DNA from: Polaribacter porphyrae
GTDB lineage: Bacteria > Bacteroidota > Bacteroidia > Flavobacteriales > Flavobacteriaceae
Direction of reading: 5' to 3'
Assembly (NCBI RefSeq): GCF_002954685.1
Contig: NZ_MSCN01000001.1
Coordinates: 2,188,429-2,252,428, forward strand
Length of the DNA stretch: 64,000 nt
The notes beneath the pieces are model-generated. The model searched no databases, was not told where the DNA came from, and saw nothing but the letters and a program-made list of their open reading frames with translations. How positions within the stretch are numbered: position 1 is the stretch's first letter; each line of letters begins with the position of its first letter. Positions 53,629 to 61,782 of the stretch are shown here, piece after piece. The translations under genes and the position numbers were made by a program.

Positions 53629-53706
53629 AGGAGATTTATAAGTTTTATCAAATGTAGGTTTTTATTGATAGATAATCAATGTATTGTGTATAAGATATAA
53701 AATTAG

Positions 53707-53961
53707 CTATTTGTATTTAACTTTCATTAACAAAATATAGATTAATGAAATTAGTGTAATTGAATTTGCAAGAATCATAGGCAAACTTTTTAAATGAATA
53801 CCATATATAAGCCAAAGCAAAATGCCAATTGTTAATACAATATACATAGATAATGAGATAGATTTTGTTTCTTTAGTCTTATAGATTTTAAAAACCTGTG
53901 GTAAAAACGAAATGGTAGTTAAAATAGCAGCCAAATAACCTAAAACTTCAAATATATTCAT
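53707..53961 (-). CDS. SemiSWEET family sugar transporter
   Basis: The 84-residue protein has three membrane helices forming a single PQ-loop repeat: GYLAAILTTISFLPQVFKIYKTKETKSISLSMY (split at the PQ motif) and WLIYGIHLKSLPMILANSITL. SemiSWEETs form dimers and move sugars such as sucrose or glucose across the membrane. The conserved Trp and Asn of the substrate site are present (WLIYG, ANSITL). The stop of leuS is only 8 bases upstream, so it may be co-transcribed. Confidence 0.9.
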   Translation of the reverse strand: MNIFEVLGYLAAILTTISFLPQVFKIYKTKETKSISLSMYIVLTIGILLWLIYGIHLKSLPMILANSITLISLIYILLMKVKYK

Positions 53962-53968
53962 CTAAAAG

Positions 53969-56900
53969 CTAACCAACAATATTTACAATTTTCCCAGGAA
54001 CCACAATTACTTTTTTAGGAGTTCTGCCTTGCAATTGTGCTTGGGTTTTCTCATGCTCTAAAACTATTTTCTCAATTTCTTCTTTCGATAAATCTAAAGG
54101 CAACTCTATAGTAAAACGCATTTTTCCATTAAATGAAATCGGGTAGTTTTTGACACTTTCTACCAAATGTTTAGCTTCAAAAATTGGGAAAGGAGCAGTT
54201 GAGATTGATTCTTTGTTTCCTAATTTGTTCCACAATTCTTCTGTAATATGTGGTGCATAAGGTGATAATAAAATTAATAAAGGTTCTAAAATTTCACGTT
54301 TGTTACACTTTTGAGCTGTTAACTCGTTTACAGCAATCATAAACGTAGAAACAGAAGTATTAAAAGAAAAATTCTCTATATCTTCTTCTACTTTTTTGAT
54401 GGTTTTGTGTAAAACCTTGTATTCCTCTTTTGTTGGTTCTACATCTGAAATTGAGATTTCTTCTCCATTATAAAAAAGTTTCCATAATTTCTTTAGAAAA
54501 GAATAAACACCAGAAATCCCAGAAGTTTTCCAAGGTTTAGATTGTTCTAATGGCCCTAAAAACATCTCAAACAAACGCAAAGCATCTGCACCATATTCTT
54601 CACAAATATCATCTGGATTTACAACATTGAACCAACGTTTAGACATTTTTTCAACTTCTCTACCTACTATATATTTATCATCTTCAAGAATAAATTGGGC
54701 ATCTTTAAATTCAGCTCTCCAATTTTTAAAGGCTTCAATATCTAGTTCATCTGAAGAATTTACGAATGAAACATCCGCATGAAGTGGCATTTTTCCAACA
54801 ACTAAAGATTCTACATCGCCAATGCATAAAATTTTGTTATCAAATAAGTAATTCTTAACCAAGGTTTCAAAATCATTATCTGAATTAAACATCCCTTTTG
54901 AAACAAAAACTGGAGGTATTTTAGATAAAATATCGTCTGTATGATTCCCTAAAGAACAACCTGTTTTCATATATATATTTGCTTTATAAGCTAACGCACT
55001 AGTTCCCAAAATCATTCCTTGGTTAATTAGTTTTTTAGCAAACTCATCCACAGGAACAACATCTTTATCAAACAAGAATTTTTGCCAAAAACGTGCATAC
55101 AATAAATGTCCTGTTGCGTGTTCTGAACCTCCAATATATAAATCAACTTCTTTCCAATAGTCTAGTGCTTCTTGACTAGCGAACTCGTTGGCATTATTGG
55201 CATCCATATATCTGTTAAAATACCAAGAACTTCCAGCCCAACCAGGCATCGTATTTAATTCTAGTGGAAATACAGTCTTGTTATCAATTAACTGATTACT
55301 GACAACTGTTGACTGCTTACTATCCCAAGCCCAAACTTCTGCATTTCCTAAAGGCGGCTTTCCATCTTCTGTTGGTAAATACTTTTCCACTTCTGGCAAT
55401 ACAATTGGCAAGTGTTTTGCACCAATCATTTGTGGCATTCCGTCTTTGTAATACACAGGAAATGGCTCTCCCCAATATCGCTGTCTGCTAAAGACTGCAT
55501 CTCGTAATCTATAATTGGTTTTACCATAACCAAAACCTCTTTTTTCGATTTCGTAAATGGCTAATTTTAACGCTTTTTTATATTTTAACCCTGATAAAAA
55601 ATCTGAATTTGCAATTACAGTTCCCTCTTTATCTGCGTGAGCAGCTTCAGAAATATCAACATTATCGAAAATATTTGGAATAGGAATATCAAAATGTTTT
55701 GCAAAATCATAATCACGTTGATCTCCACAAGGAACAGCCATTACAGCACCTGTTCCATAAGATGCTAACACATAATCACCAATCCAAATTTGCACTTTTT
55801 CACCTGAAAAAGGATGAATTGCATAAGCACCAGTAAATGCACCAGAAATGGTTTTTACATCAGCCATTCTATCACGTTCAGAACGTTTTGCTGTAGCTTG
55901 TATATAAGTTTCAACTTCTGCTTTTTGAGCATCAGTTGTAATTTTTGAGACTAATTCGTGTTCTGGTGCAAGCGTCATAAAGGACACTCCGAAAATTGTA
56001 TCAGGTCTTGTAGTAAATACTTCAATTTCATACTCGTCATTACGAGGAGTTTGCGACGAAGTAATCTCTTCTTTTGAAAGAGATTGCTTCGTTTCACTCG
56101 CAATGACATTACTTTCCAACTCTGAACTTTGAACTTTGAACTTGATTGAAGCACCTTGACTTCTACCAATCCAATTGGTTTGTGAGTCTTTTAGTGGTTG
56201 TGGCCAATCAATAGTATTTAATCCATCTAACAAACGTTGTGCATAGGCAGAAATTCGCATAGACCATTGGGTCATCTTTTTTCTAACAACAGGATGACCA
56301 CCTCTTTCTGAAACTCCATTTACAATTTCATCATTTGCTAACACTGTTCCTAAAGCAGGACACCAGTTTACTTCTGTATCTGACAAAAATGTTAAACGAT
56401 ATTGTAATAAAATTTCTTGTTGTTTTGTTGATGAAAAGCTGTTCCAATCATCACTTGAAAAAGAAATGATATCTTCATCACAAACTGCATTTACATTTAT
56501 GTTCCCTTCGTTTTCTAAAATTGAAATTAATGATGAAATATCTTCTGCTTTATCTGAATCTTTATTGTACCAAGAATTAAACAGCTGAATGAAAATCCAT
56601 TGTGTCCATTTATAATATTCTGGATTTGAAGTTCTAACTTCACGAGACCAATCAAAAGAAAAACCAATTTGATCTAGTTGTCTTCTATAGGTTTTAATAT
56701 TTTCTTCGGTAGTTTTTGCTGGATGTTGACCAGTTTGAATGGCATATTGTTCTGCTGGCAATCCAAAAGAATCATAACCTTGTGGATGCAAAACATTAAA
56801 TCCTTTGTGGCGTTTGTAGCGTGCATAAATATCTGATGCAATATATCCTAAAGGATGCCCAACATGTAAGCCTGCTCCACTTGGATAAGGAAACATATCT

Positions 56901-57007
56901 AACACATAATATTTAGGTTTATCTGAAGTATTAGAAGCCTTAAAAGTTTGGTTATTCGCCCAATACTCTTGCCATTTCTTTTCTATTTCTTGATGATTGT
57001 ATTGCAT
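53969..57007 (-). CDS. leuS: Leucyl-tRNA synthetase with in-frame insertion of a dispersed palindromic repeat
   Basis: The 1012-residue class I synthetase has GLHVGHPLGY (HIGH), a CP1 editing domain (TRPDTIFGVSF), GSEHATGHLLYARFW and KMSKR (residues in VEKMSKRWFNVVNPDD), then the anticodon-binding domain. It is longer than most bacterial LeuRS. Some inserts are shared by Flavobacteriia, but residues about 288-324 (VQSSELESNVIASETKQS and so on, up to TPRNDEYE) are the direct translation of two dispersed repeats: a GAACTTT tandem (56119-56146) and a 72-base palindrome at 56036-56107. The insert lies at the entry to the editing domain, between the beta strand of SIKF and EIEVFTTRP. The enzyme must tolerate it. 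Confidence 0.95.
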   Translation of the reverse strand: MQYNHQEIEKKWQEYWANNQTFKASNTSDKPKYYVLDMFPYPSGAGLHVGHPLGYIASDIYARYKRHKGFNVLHPQGYDSFGLPAEQYAIQTGQHPAKTTEENIKTYRRQLDQIGFSFDWSREVRTSNPEYYKWTQWIFIQLFNSWYNKDSDKAEDISSLISILENEGNINVNAVCDEDIISFSSDDWNSFSSTKQQEILLQYRLTFLSDTEVNWCPALGTVLANDEIVNGVSERGGHPVVRKKMTQWSMRISAYAQRLLDGLNTIDWPQPLKDSQTNWIGRSQGASIKFKVQSSELESNVIASETKQSLSKEEITSSQTPRNDEYEIEVFTTRPDTIFGVSFMTLAPEHELVSKITTDAQKAEVETYIQATAKRSERDRMADVKTISGAFTGAYAIHPFSGEKVQIWIGDYVLASYGTGAVMAVPCGDQRDYDFAKHFDIPIPNIFDNVDISEAAHADKEGTVIANSDFLSGLKYKKALKLAIYEIEKRGFGYGKTNYRLRDAVFSRQRYWGEPFPVYYKDGMPQMIGAKHLPIVLPEVEKYLPTEDGKPPLGNAEVWAWDSKQSTVVSNQLIDNKTVFPLELNTMPGWAGSSWYFNRYMDANNANEFASQEALDYWKEVDLYIGGSEHATGHLLYARFWQKFLFDKDVVPVDEFAKKLINQGMILGTSALAYKANIYMKTGCSLGNHTDDILSKIPPVFVSKGMFNSDNDFETLVKNYLFDNKILCIGDVESLVVGKMPLHADVSFVNSSDELDIEAFKNWRAEFKDAQFILEDDKYIVGREVEKMSKRWFNVVNPDDICEEYGADALRLFEMFLGPLEQSKPWKTSGISGVYSFLKKLWKLFYNGEEISISDVEPTKEEYKVLHKTIKKVEEDIENFSFNTSVSTFMIAVNELTAQKCNKREILEPLLILLSPYAPHITEELWNKLGNKESISTAPFPIFEAKHLVESVKNYPISFNGKMRFTIELPLDLSKEEIEKIVLEHEKTQAQLQGRTPKKVIVVPGKIVNIVG
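56036..56107. repeat. Palindromic repeat inside leuS (translated as VIASETKQS type)
   Basis: GTCATTACGAG (56036-56046) pairs with CTCGCAATGAC (56097-56107), and inner CGAAGTAATCTCTT pairs with AAGAGATTGCTTCG (78-91 of the 56 kb block) with one wobble. The peptide NVIASETKQSLSKEEI is characteristic of the widespread palindrome usually seen between genes. A neighbouring GAACTTT tandem at 56119-56146 is a second element. Both stay in frame with leuS. Confidence 0.88.
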
Positions 57008-57078
57008 CTTCTTTCAATTTAGAGAGTGCAAATTTACGCTTATTCTTTGTAAGCAAAAAGTGTAAATATTGTAAATAA

Positions 57079-57111
57079 AAAAAGCTTTCAAAATAAATTT
57101 GAAAGCTTTTT
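57079..57111. terminator. Intrinsic terminator between lipoprotein gene and leuS
   Basis: AAAGCTTTCAAA and TTTGAAAGCTTT form a 12-bp stem with a short ATAA loop, preceded by A-run and followed by T-run, so it works both ways. It ends the lipoprotein transcript coming from 57548 before leuS. Confidence 0.9.
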
Positions 57112-57128
57112 AGGGGTATAAGAATATT

Positions 57129-57548
57129 TTACAAACATTGTTGGTAATTAGATCCTTTTCTATACAATGCACTATTCAATTCTCCTTTATCATTATAAAA
57201 TTGAATAATATTATTATCACAAGAAAATTTTATTTCATAAGTATAAATATTTCCAAAATTTAAATCTATCGTTATTTTATCATCTTGAAAAGAATATGCA
57301 TGTTTTCCTGGAATTGGCTCATTTGGGAATATATCATTTTCTCCATAATATGTTGCTCTTTCTCCATTAACAAAAGTGTACATTACTCTATCTTCAAAAC
57401 CTTTTAAAAGCCATTCACCACTTTCTAATAACTCTGTTTTAGTTTCAATGGTCTCTGGTATCGCTTCTTCGTTCGATTCACAACTTATAAATAATAGTAA
57501 AGTTGCTGCTGTTAATAATGTAAAAATACTCTTTGATACTATTTTCAT
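57129..57548 (-). CDS. Small exported lipoprotein of unknown function
   Basis: The start at 57548 (MKIVSKSIFTLLTAATLLLF, lipobox SCESN) is chosen because it gives a proper lipoprotein signal; a longer open frame to 57737 has no signal and covers the fabD terminator. The mature part of about 118 residues contains LLESGEWLLKGFEDRVMYTFVNGERATY and a C-terminal beta-rich section with a final Cys pair (SCDNNIIQFY, YQQCL). It resembles small lipocalin-like lipoproteins of Bacteroidota (GEWLLKG start) but no family is certain. Confidence 0.7.
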   Translation of the reverse strand: MKIVSKSIFTLLTAATLLLFISCESNEEAIPETIETKTELLESGEWLLKGFEDRVMYTFVNGERATYYGENDIFPNEPIPGKHAYSFQDDKITIDLNFGNIYTYEIKFSCDNNIIQFYNDKGELNSALYRKGSNYQQCL

Positions 57549-57700
57549 AATTTCTGATTTTAAAGTTTTGATTGTTTTGTTAATTACGCCACAAAGAAAC
57601 ATTACTTCCTTGAATTCATTGATAAAAAACTCGTTGAAAGGGAAAAAATGGGCTTGAAAAGGAATAAAATATTCTGAAATTATAAAAACAAACTTATAAA

Positions 57701-57725
57701 AAAACCACTCTTTAAGAGTGGTTTT
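57701..57725 (-). terminator. Intrinsic terminator after fabD
   Basis: AAAACCACTCTT (57701-57712) pairs with AAGAGTGGTTTT (57714-57725). On the minus strand the stem is followed by TTTTTTTATAAG. It is 16 bases after the fabD stop. Confidence 0.88.
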
Positions 57726-57740
57726 AGTCAACTTCATTTT

Positions 57741-58625
57741 TTATTCAAAACTTGCTCCACTTGCAGTGACGCTTCTATCAATTTTACGCATTAATCCTTG
57801 TAAAACTTTACCAGGACCAACTTCTATAAATTCAGTTCCACCATCAGCAACCATTGCTTGTACACATTGTGTCCATTTTACAGGTGCTGTTAGTTGTGCA
57901 ATTAAGTTTTCTTTAATTTCTTCTGGATTTGTAACTGCTTTTGCCACTACGTTTTGATACACTGCACAAGTTGGGTTACTAAACTCAGTGTCTTCAATTG
58001 CTGCTGCTAATTCTTCTCTTGCAGGTTCCATCATTGGCGAGTGAAATGCACCTCCAACAGGCAATAATAAAGCTCTTCTTGCTCCTTTTTTTGTTAAAAT
58101 TTCGCAAGCTTTTTCTACAGCTTCAATTTCTCCAGAAATTACCAATTGCCCAGGACAATTGTAATTTGCTGCAACAACAACTCCATCAATTGCTGCACAT
58201 GTTTCTTCTACAATATTGTCATCCAAGCCCAAAACTGCTGCCATTGTAGAAGGTGCAATTTCACAAGCTTTTTGCATTGCCAAAGCACGTTTAGAAACTA
58301 ATTTTAATCCATCTTCAAAAGATAAAACTCCATTTGCAACTAATGCAGAAAGTTCTCCTAAAGAATGCCCAGCAACCATTTCTGGTTGAAAAGAGTCTCC
58401 TAATACTTTTGCTAAAATAACAGAGTGTAAAAATATTGCTGGTTGGGTAACTTTAGTTTCTTTCAGTTGTTCTGCAGTCCCTTCGAACATAATGTCAGTT
58501 ATAGAAAACCCTAAAATTTTATTCGCTTTTTCAAAATATTCTTGTGCCAAAGGTGATTTTTCGTATAAATCTAATCCCATTTCTGTAAACTGTGCTCCTT
58601 GACCAGGAAATATGTATGCTTTCAT
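57741..58625 (-). CDS. fabD: Malonyl-CoA-ACP transacylase
   Basis: The 294-residue enzyme transfers malonyl from CoA to acyl carrier protein for fatty acid synthesis. The start at 58625 (MKAYIFPGQGAQFTEMGLDLY) follows the TATTTTTG element at 58653-58660. The catalytic Ser is in VAGHSLGELSALVA, the Arg in SKRALAMQKACEI, and the His in GGAFHSPMMEPA; a conserved Gln in TQPAIF completes the site. It is monocistronic with its own terminator. Confidence 0.96.
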   Translation of the reverse strand: MKAYIFPGQGAQFTEMGLDLYEKSPLAQEYFEKANKILGFSITDIMFEGTAEQLKETKVTQPAIFLHSVILAKVLGDSFQPEMVAGHSLGELSALVANGVLSFEDGLKLVSKRALAMQKACEIAPSTMAAVLGLDDNIVEETCAAIDGVVVAANYNCPGQLVISGEIEAVEKACEILTKKGARRALLLPVGGAFHSPMMEPAREELAAAIEDTEFSNPTCAVYQNVVAKAVTNPEEIKENLIAQLTAPVKWTQCVQAMVADGGTEFIEVGPGKVLQGLMRKIDRSVTASGASFE

Positions 58626-58652
58626 AAATAATTTAATTGTTGTTTGTGGCAG

Positions 58653-58660
58653 CAAAAATA
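58653..58660 (-). promoter_or_regulatory. -7 element (TATTTTTG on minus strand) for fabD
   Basis: CAAAAATA on the plus strand gives TATTTTTGC on the minus strand, 28 bases before the fabD start. The divergent yhhQ-type gene starts 42 bases further on. Confidence 0.5.
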
Positions 58661-58701
58661 ATCATTTTTATTCGAAGCTAAATATTTACTAACTTCGTAA
58701 T

Positions 58702-59403
58702 ATGAATCAAAAAGATAAAATTTTAGCAAATAGAATTTATTTAATTCTTGCTGCTTTATTCATAGCTTCTTTAGTAACTTCTAACTTAATATTTCAAAAG
58801 TTTTTTTATTGGTATCCCTTTGATATTGAAATTTTTGATACAAAATTATTTGAAGTTTCTGTGGGATTATTACCTTATCCTATTACATTTCTAATTACAG
58901 ATGTTTTATCGGAAATCTATGGAAAACGCAAAGCAAATGAGGTTGTTATAGCTGGTATTTTTGCGTCTTTTTTCTCTTTATTGATTATTTATGTATCAAA
59001 AGAAGTACCAGCAACAACTTGGTCCCCTGTAAATGATGGATTATTTGTAAATGTTTTTGGAGCAGCTCCTTTAGCGGTTTTAGCTTCAATGATGGCATAC
59101 TTATTTGCACAATTCATTGATATTAGAGTATATCATTTTTGGAAAAACTTTACGAAAGGGAAACATCTTTGGCTACGAAATAATTTCTCTACATTTTCGT
59201 CTCAAATCATAGACACACTAACGGTTTTATTGTTACTATGTTCTTTCGGAATTATAGATTGGAAAAACTTTTTAGGACTACTAATTAGTGGTGTACTTTT
59301 TAAAATGATGATTGCTGCTTTAGATACTCCCATTCTATATATAGTTGTGTTTGCATTCAGAAAAAGATTCAACTTAAAAGCTGGTGAAGAAATTTTGGAT
59401 TAA
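58702..59403 (+). CDS. Queuosine precursor transporter (YhhQ family)
   Basis: The 233-residue membrane protein has six helices. YPITFLITDVLSEIYGKRKANEVV and LRNNFSTFSSQIIDTLTVLLLLC match the YhhQ/VUT family, which imports queuine or 7-cyano/aminomethyl-7-deazaguanine precursors. In combination with queG in this window, it implies salvage of precursors for tRNA queuosine. Divergent from fabD; the following DUF547 gene is 52 bases downstream. Confidence 0.9.
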   Translation: MNQKDKILANRIYLILAALFIASLVTSNLIFQKFFYWYPFDIEIFDTKLFEVSVGLLPYPITFLITDVLSEIYGKRKANEVVIAGIFASFFSLLIIYVSKEVPATTWSPVNDGLFVNVFGAAPLAVLASMMAYLFAQFIDIRVYHFWKNFTKGKHLWLRNNFSTFSSQIIDTLTVLLLLCSFGIIDWKNFLGLLISGVLFKMMIAALDTPILYIVVFAFRKRFNLKAGEEILD

Positions 59404-59455
59404 TTTTTGTAATTAATTAAAAAATGCTTCGTCTAAAACATCAGAAATTAAAAAG

Positions 59456-60166
59456 ATGAAAAAAATACTTATAGTTTTTGTGTTTACTTTTATAGTATCA
59501 CAAATCAATGCACAAACCTCAATATTTAATAATTTATTACAAACTCACGTTTCTAATAATGGTATTGTTGATTATAAATCTTTCAAAGCTGATGAAGCAA
59601 AATTGGATAGTTTTATATCTTATTTAGAAAAAACATCTCCAGAGTCTACTTGGTCAGAAAACAAACAAAAGGCTTTTTGGATTAATGCTTATAATGCATA
59701 TACTATTAAGTTGATTTTAGAAAATTATCCTTTAAAAAGCATTATGGATATTAAAAAAGATGGAAAAACTGCTTGGAAAATTCCTTTTGCAAAAGTTGGT
59801 GGTAAAACCTATACTTTAGATCATATTGAACATGAAATTTTAAGAAAGAAATTGTTTGATCCAAAAATTCATGTAGGTGTAAATTGTGCTTCAGGTTCTT
59901 GTCCTAAATTAGGAAATATCGCTTTTACAGAAGAAAATGTAGATGCTGAATTAACAAAATTGATGAAAGCTTTTGTAAATGACCCAACCAGAAATAAAAT
60001 AGGAAAAAAGAAAGTTCAGATATCAGAAATTTTTAATTGGTTTAAAGGCGATTTTACTAAAAATGGTTCAGTAATCGATTATTTAAACAAGTATTCAAAC
60101 ACAGAAATAAAATCGAATGCAAAAATCAATCATTTAAAATATGACTGGTCTTTGAATGGTAAATAA
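59456..60166 (+). CDS. DUF547 family exported protein (start of arsenosugar cluster)
   Basis: The 236-residue protein has a signal peptide (MKKILIVFVFTFIVSQINAQ). The DUF547 core is visible: ENKQKAFWINAYNAYTIKLI, HVGVNCASGSCPKLG with Cys residues resembling a papain-like nucleophile, and EIFNWFKGDF. DUF547 is related to transglutaminase/cysteine-protease folds; activity is unknown. The gene often accompanies arsenosugar genes, and here a peroxidase-like arsenosugar gene follows after 38 bases. Confidence 0.85.
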   Translation: MKKILIVFVFTFIVSQINAQTSIFNNLLQTHVSNNGIVDYKSFKADEAKLDSFISYLEKTSPESTWSENKQKAFWINAYNAYTIKLILENYPLKSIMDIKKDGKTAWKIPFAKVGGKTYTLDHIEHEILRKKLFDPKIHVGVNCASGSCPKLGNIAFTEENVDAELTKLMKAFVNDPTRNKIGKKKVQISEIFNWFKGDFTKNGSVIDYLNKYSNTEIKSNAKINHLKYDWSLNGK

Positions 60167-60204
60167 TTTCTTTATCTTTCGATTTTTAAAATCAAAATTA
60201 ATTT

Positions 60205-60540
60205 ATGTCAAAATCATATTATGATGCTTCCGATTTAAGAAAATTCGGAAAAATCACAGAATGGAATGAAGAACTTGGAAACAAGTTCTTTGATTATTAT
60301 GGGAAAGTTTTTGAAGAAGGAGCGCTTACAGCTCGCGAAAAATCTCTGATAGCATTAGCAGTTGCGCATACAGAACAATGTCCTTATTGTATAGATGCAT
60401 ACACAAAAGATACTTTGCAAAGAGGAGTTACCAAAGAACAAATGATGGAAGCTATTCACGTTGGTGCTGCAATTAAAAGTGGTGCAACTTTGGTGCATGG
60501 AGTGCAAATGATGAATAAAGTGAATAAGCTTGATGGATAA
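60205..60540 (+). CDS. Arsenosugar biosynthesis-associated peroxidase-like protein (AhpD/CMD family)
   Basis: The 111-residue protein is a single carboxymuconolactone decarboxylase-like helical domain. The redox motif CPYC (in HTEQCPYCIDAYT) and KSGATLVHGVQMMNKV match the arsenosugar-associated subgroup of AhpD-like proteins. It may act in thiol-dependent redox steps with arsenic intermediates; the reaction is not established. It is followed by a dispersed repeat and then arsS. Confidence 0.88.
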   Translation: MSKSYYDASDLRKFGKITEWNEELGNKFFDYYGKVFEEGALTAREKSLIALAVAHTEQCPYCIDAYTKDTLQRGVTKEQMMEAIHVGAAIKSGATLVHGVQMMNKVNKLDG

Positions 60541-60612
60541 TGAGTTTGCAGTAACCAGATACAGTTGGCAGTTTGGGCTACTGAATACTGCTACTGCCTA
60601 CTGAATACTAAA
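60541..60612. repeat. Dispersed CAGT-rich repeat between the peroxidase-like gene and arsS
   Basis: The 72 bases between two genes carry repeated CAGT/ACTG units. The 26 bases at 60587-60612 match 19898-19923 with one mismatch. The repeat starts right after a stop codon and ends 3 bases before the arsS start codon. Confidence 0.8.
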
Positions 60613-60615
60613 ACA

Positions 60616-61671
60616 ATGGCAACAAAATCTTTAAAAGCTAGAAATAACGATATTGCAAATACGTCTCGTCAACTAGAAATTCTTTCTAATGGAATTTTCG
60701 CAGACGGAGAATTACCAACATTTGCAGCAAAAATAAAAGAGACCAATCAGTTCCCACTTCGTCCTAAAAAACTAGAAATTTTACAAATCAATTTAGGGTA
60801 TATGTGTAATCAAGTCTGTGAACATTGTCACGTAGATGCTGGGCCAGATAGAAAAGAAATTATGACTATTGATACTATGAATCAATGTTTAGAAGTCATC
60901 AAAAACACAGGAGCACATACATTAGATTTAACAGGTGGTGCACCAGAAATGAATCCTAATTTTAGATGGTTTGTAGAAGAAGCATCCAAAGCAGGAATTA
61001 AAGATTTTATTGTACGTTCTAATTTAACAATTATAAGAGCCAACAAAAAATATTACGATTTACCAGAATTCTTCAAAAAACACAACGTGCATGTTGTTTC
61101 TTCTATGCCTCATTGGACACGTGGAAAAACTGACAAACAAAGAGGAGATGGCGTTTTTGATAAATCGATTAAAGCTTTACAAGAATTAAATGCTGTAGGT
61201 TATGGTATGCCAAATTCTGAATTAAAATTAGACTTGGTATACAATCCTTCAGGAGCATTTTTACCTGGAGATCAAATGGCGTTAGAAAATGATTTCAAAA
61301 AAGCTTTAAAAGCAGATTTCGATATCGATTTTCATAGTCTTTTTGCCATTACAAATTTACCAATTAGCCGTTTTTTAGATTACTTAATTGCATCAGAAAA
61401 TTATGAAGATTATATGTATTCTTTAGTGGAAGCATATAATCCTGCTGCCGTAAAAAATGTGATGTGTACCAATACATTATCTGTAAGTTGGGATGGAAAT
61501 TTATATGATTGTGATTTTAACCAAATGCTAAATTTAAAAGTAGCAAGCAAAGTAAAACACATTTCTGAATATAATGAAGAAATATTACAAAATAGGAATA
61601 TAATTATCAATCAACATTGTTATGGATGCACTGCTGGTGCAGGAAGTAGCTGTCAAGGTGTTGTTGCATAA
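60616..61671 (+). CDS. arsS: Arsenosugar biosynthesis radical SAM protein
   Basis: The 351-residue enzyme starts at 60616 (MATKSLKARNNDIANTSR) because the in-frame stretch before it is repeat sequence. The radical SAM cluster motif is in CNQVCEHCHVDAG, and DLTGGAPEMNPNFRW binds SAM. A second Cys cluster (CTNTLSVSWDGNLYDCDFNQ and CYGCTAGAGSSC) is typical of ArsS, which moves the 5'-deoxyadenosyl group onto dimethylarsenite. In some relatives one Cys of GSSC is selenocysteine; here it is Cys. Confidence 0.93.
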   Translation: MATKSLKARNNDIANTSRQLEILSNGIFADGELPTFAAKIKETNQFPLRPKKLEILQINLGYMCNQVCEHCHVDAGPDRKEIMTIDTMNQCLEVIKNTGAHTLDLTGGAPEMNPNFRWFVEEASKAGIKDFIVRSNLTIIRANKKYYDLPEFFKKHNVHVVSSMPHWTRGKTDKQRGDGVFDKSIKALQELNAVGYGMPNSELKLDLVYNPSGAFLPGDQMALENDFKKALKADFDIDFHSLFAITNLPISRFLDYLIASENYEDYMYSLVEAYNPAAVKNVMCTNTLSVSWDGNLYDCDFNQMLNLKVASKVKHISEYNEEILQNRNIIINQHCYGCTAGAGSSCQGVVA

Positions 61672-61676
61672 AATCT

Positions 61677-61765
61677 CCTGCAAGGTATTTTCGAAGAATG
61701 AAGATTCCTTGTAGGTGTAAAATAAGTTTTAATGAATACCTATAAGGTTTTTGAAACCTTGTAGG
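61677..61765. repeat. Two related AAGG/CCTT hairpins between arsS and arsM
   Basis: CCTATAAGGTTT (61739-61750) pairs with AAACCTTGTAGG (61754-61765) with one wobble. CCTGCAAGG (61677-61685) pairs with CCTTGTAGG (61707-61715). The units share the same CCTxxAAGG/CCTTGTAGG sequence, so they are two copies of one dispersed element type and fill most of the 111-base gap. Confidence 0.78.
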
Positions 61766-61782
61766 AAAATAAAGTATTACTA

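Noticed and set aside
55975..56169. 64-codon minus frame within leuS (contains SLRVKRSN)
   Set aside because: It is the alternative-frame reading of the palindromic repeat inside leuS, not a gene.
57549..57737. 63-residue N-terminal extension of the lipoprotein at 57129-57548
   Set aside because: It lacks a signal peptide, covers the fabD terminator, and hides a perfect lipobox start at 57548.
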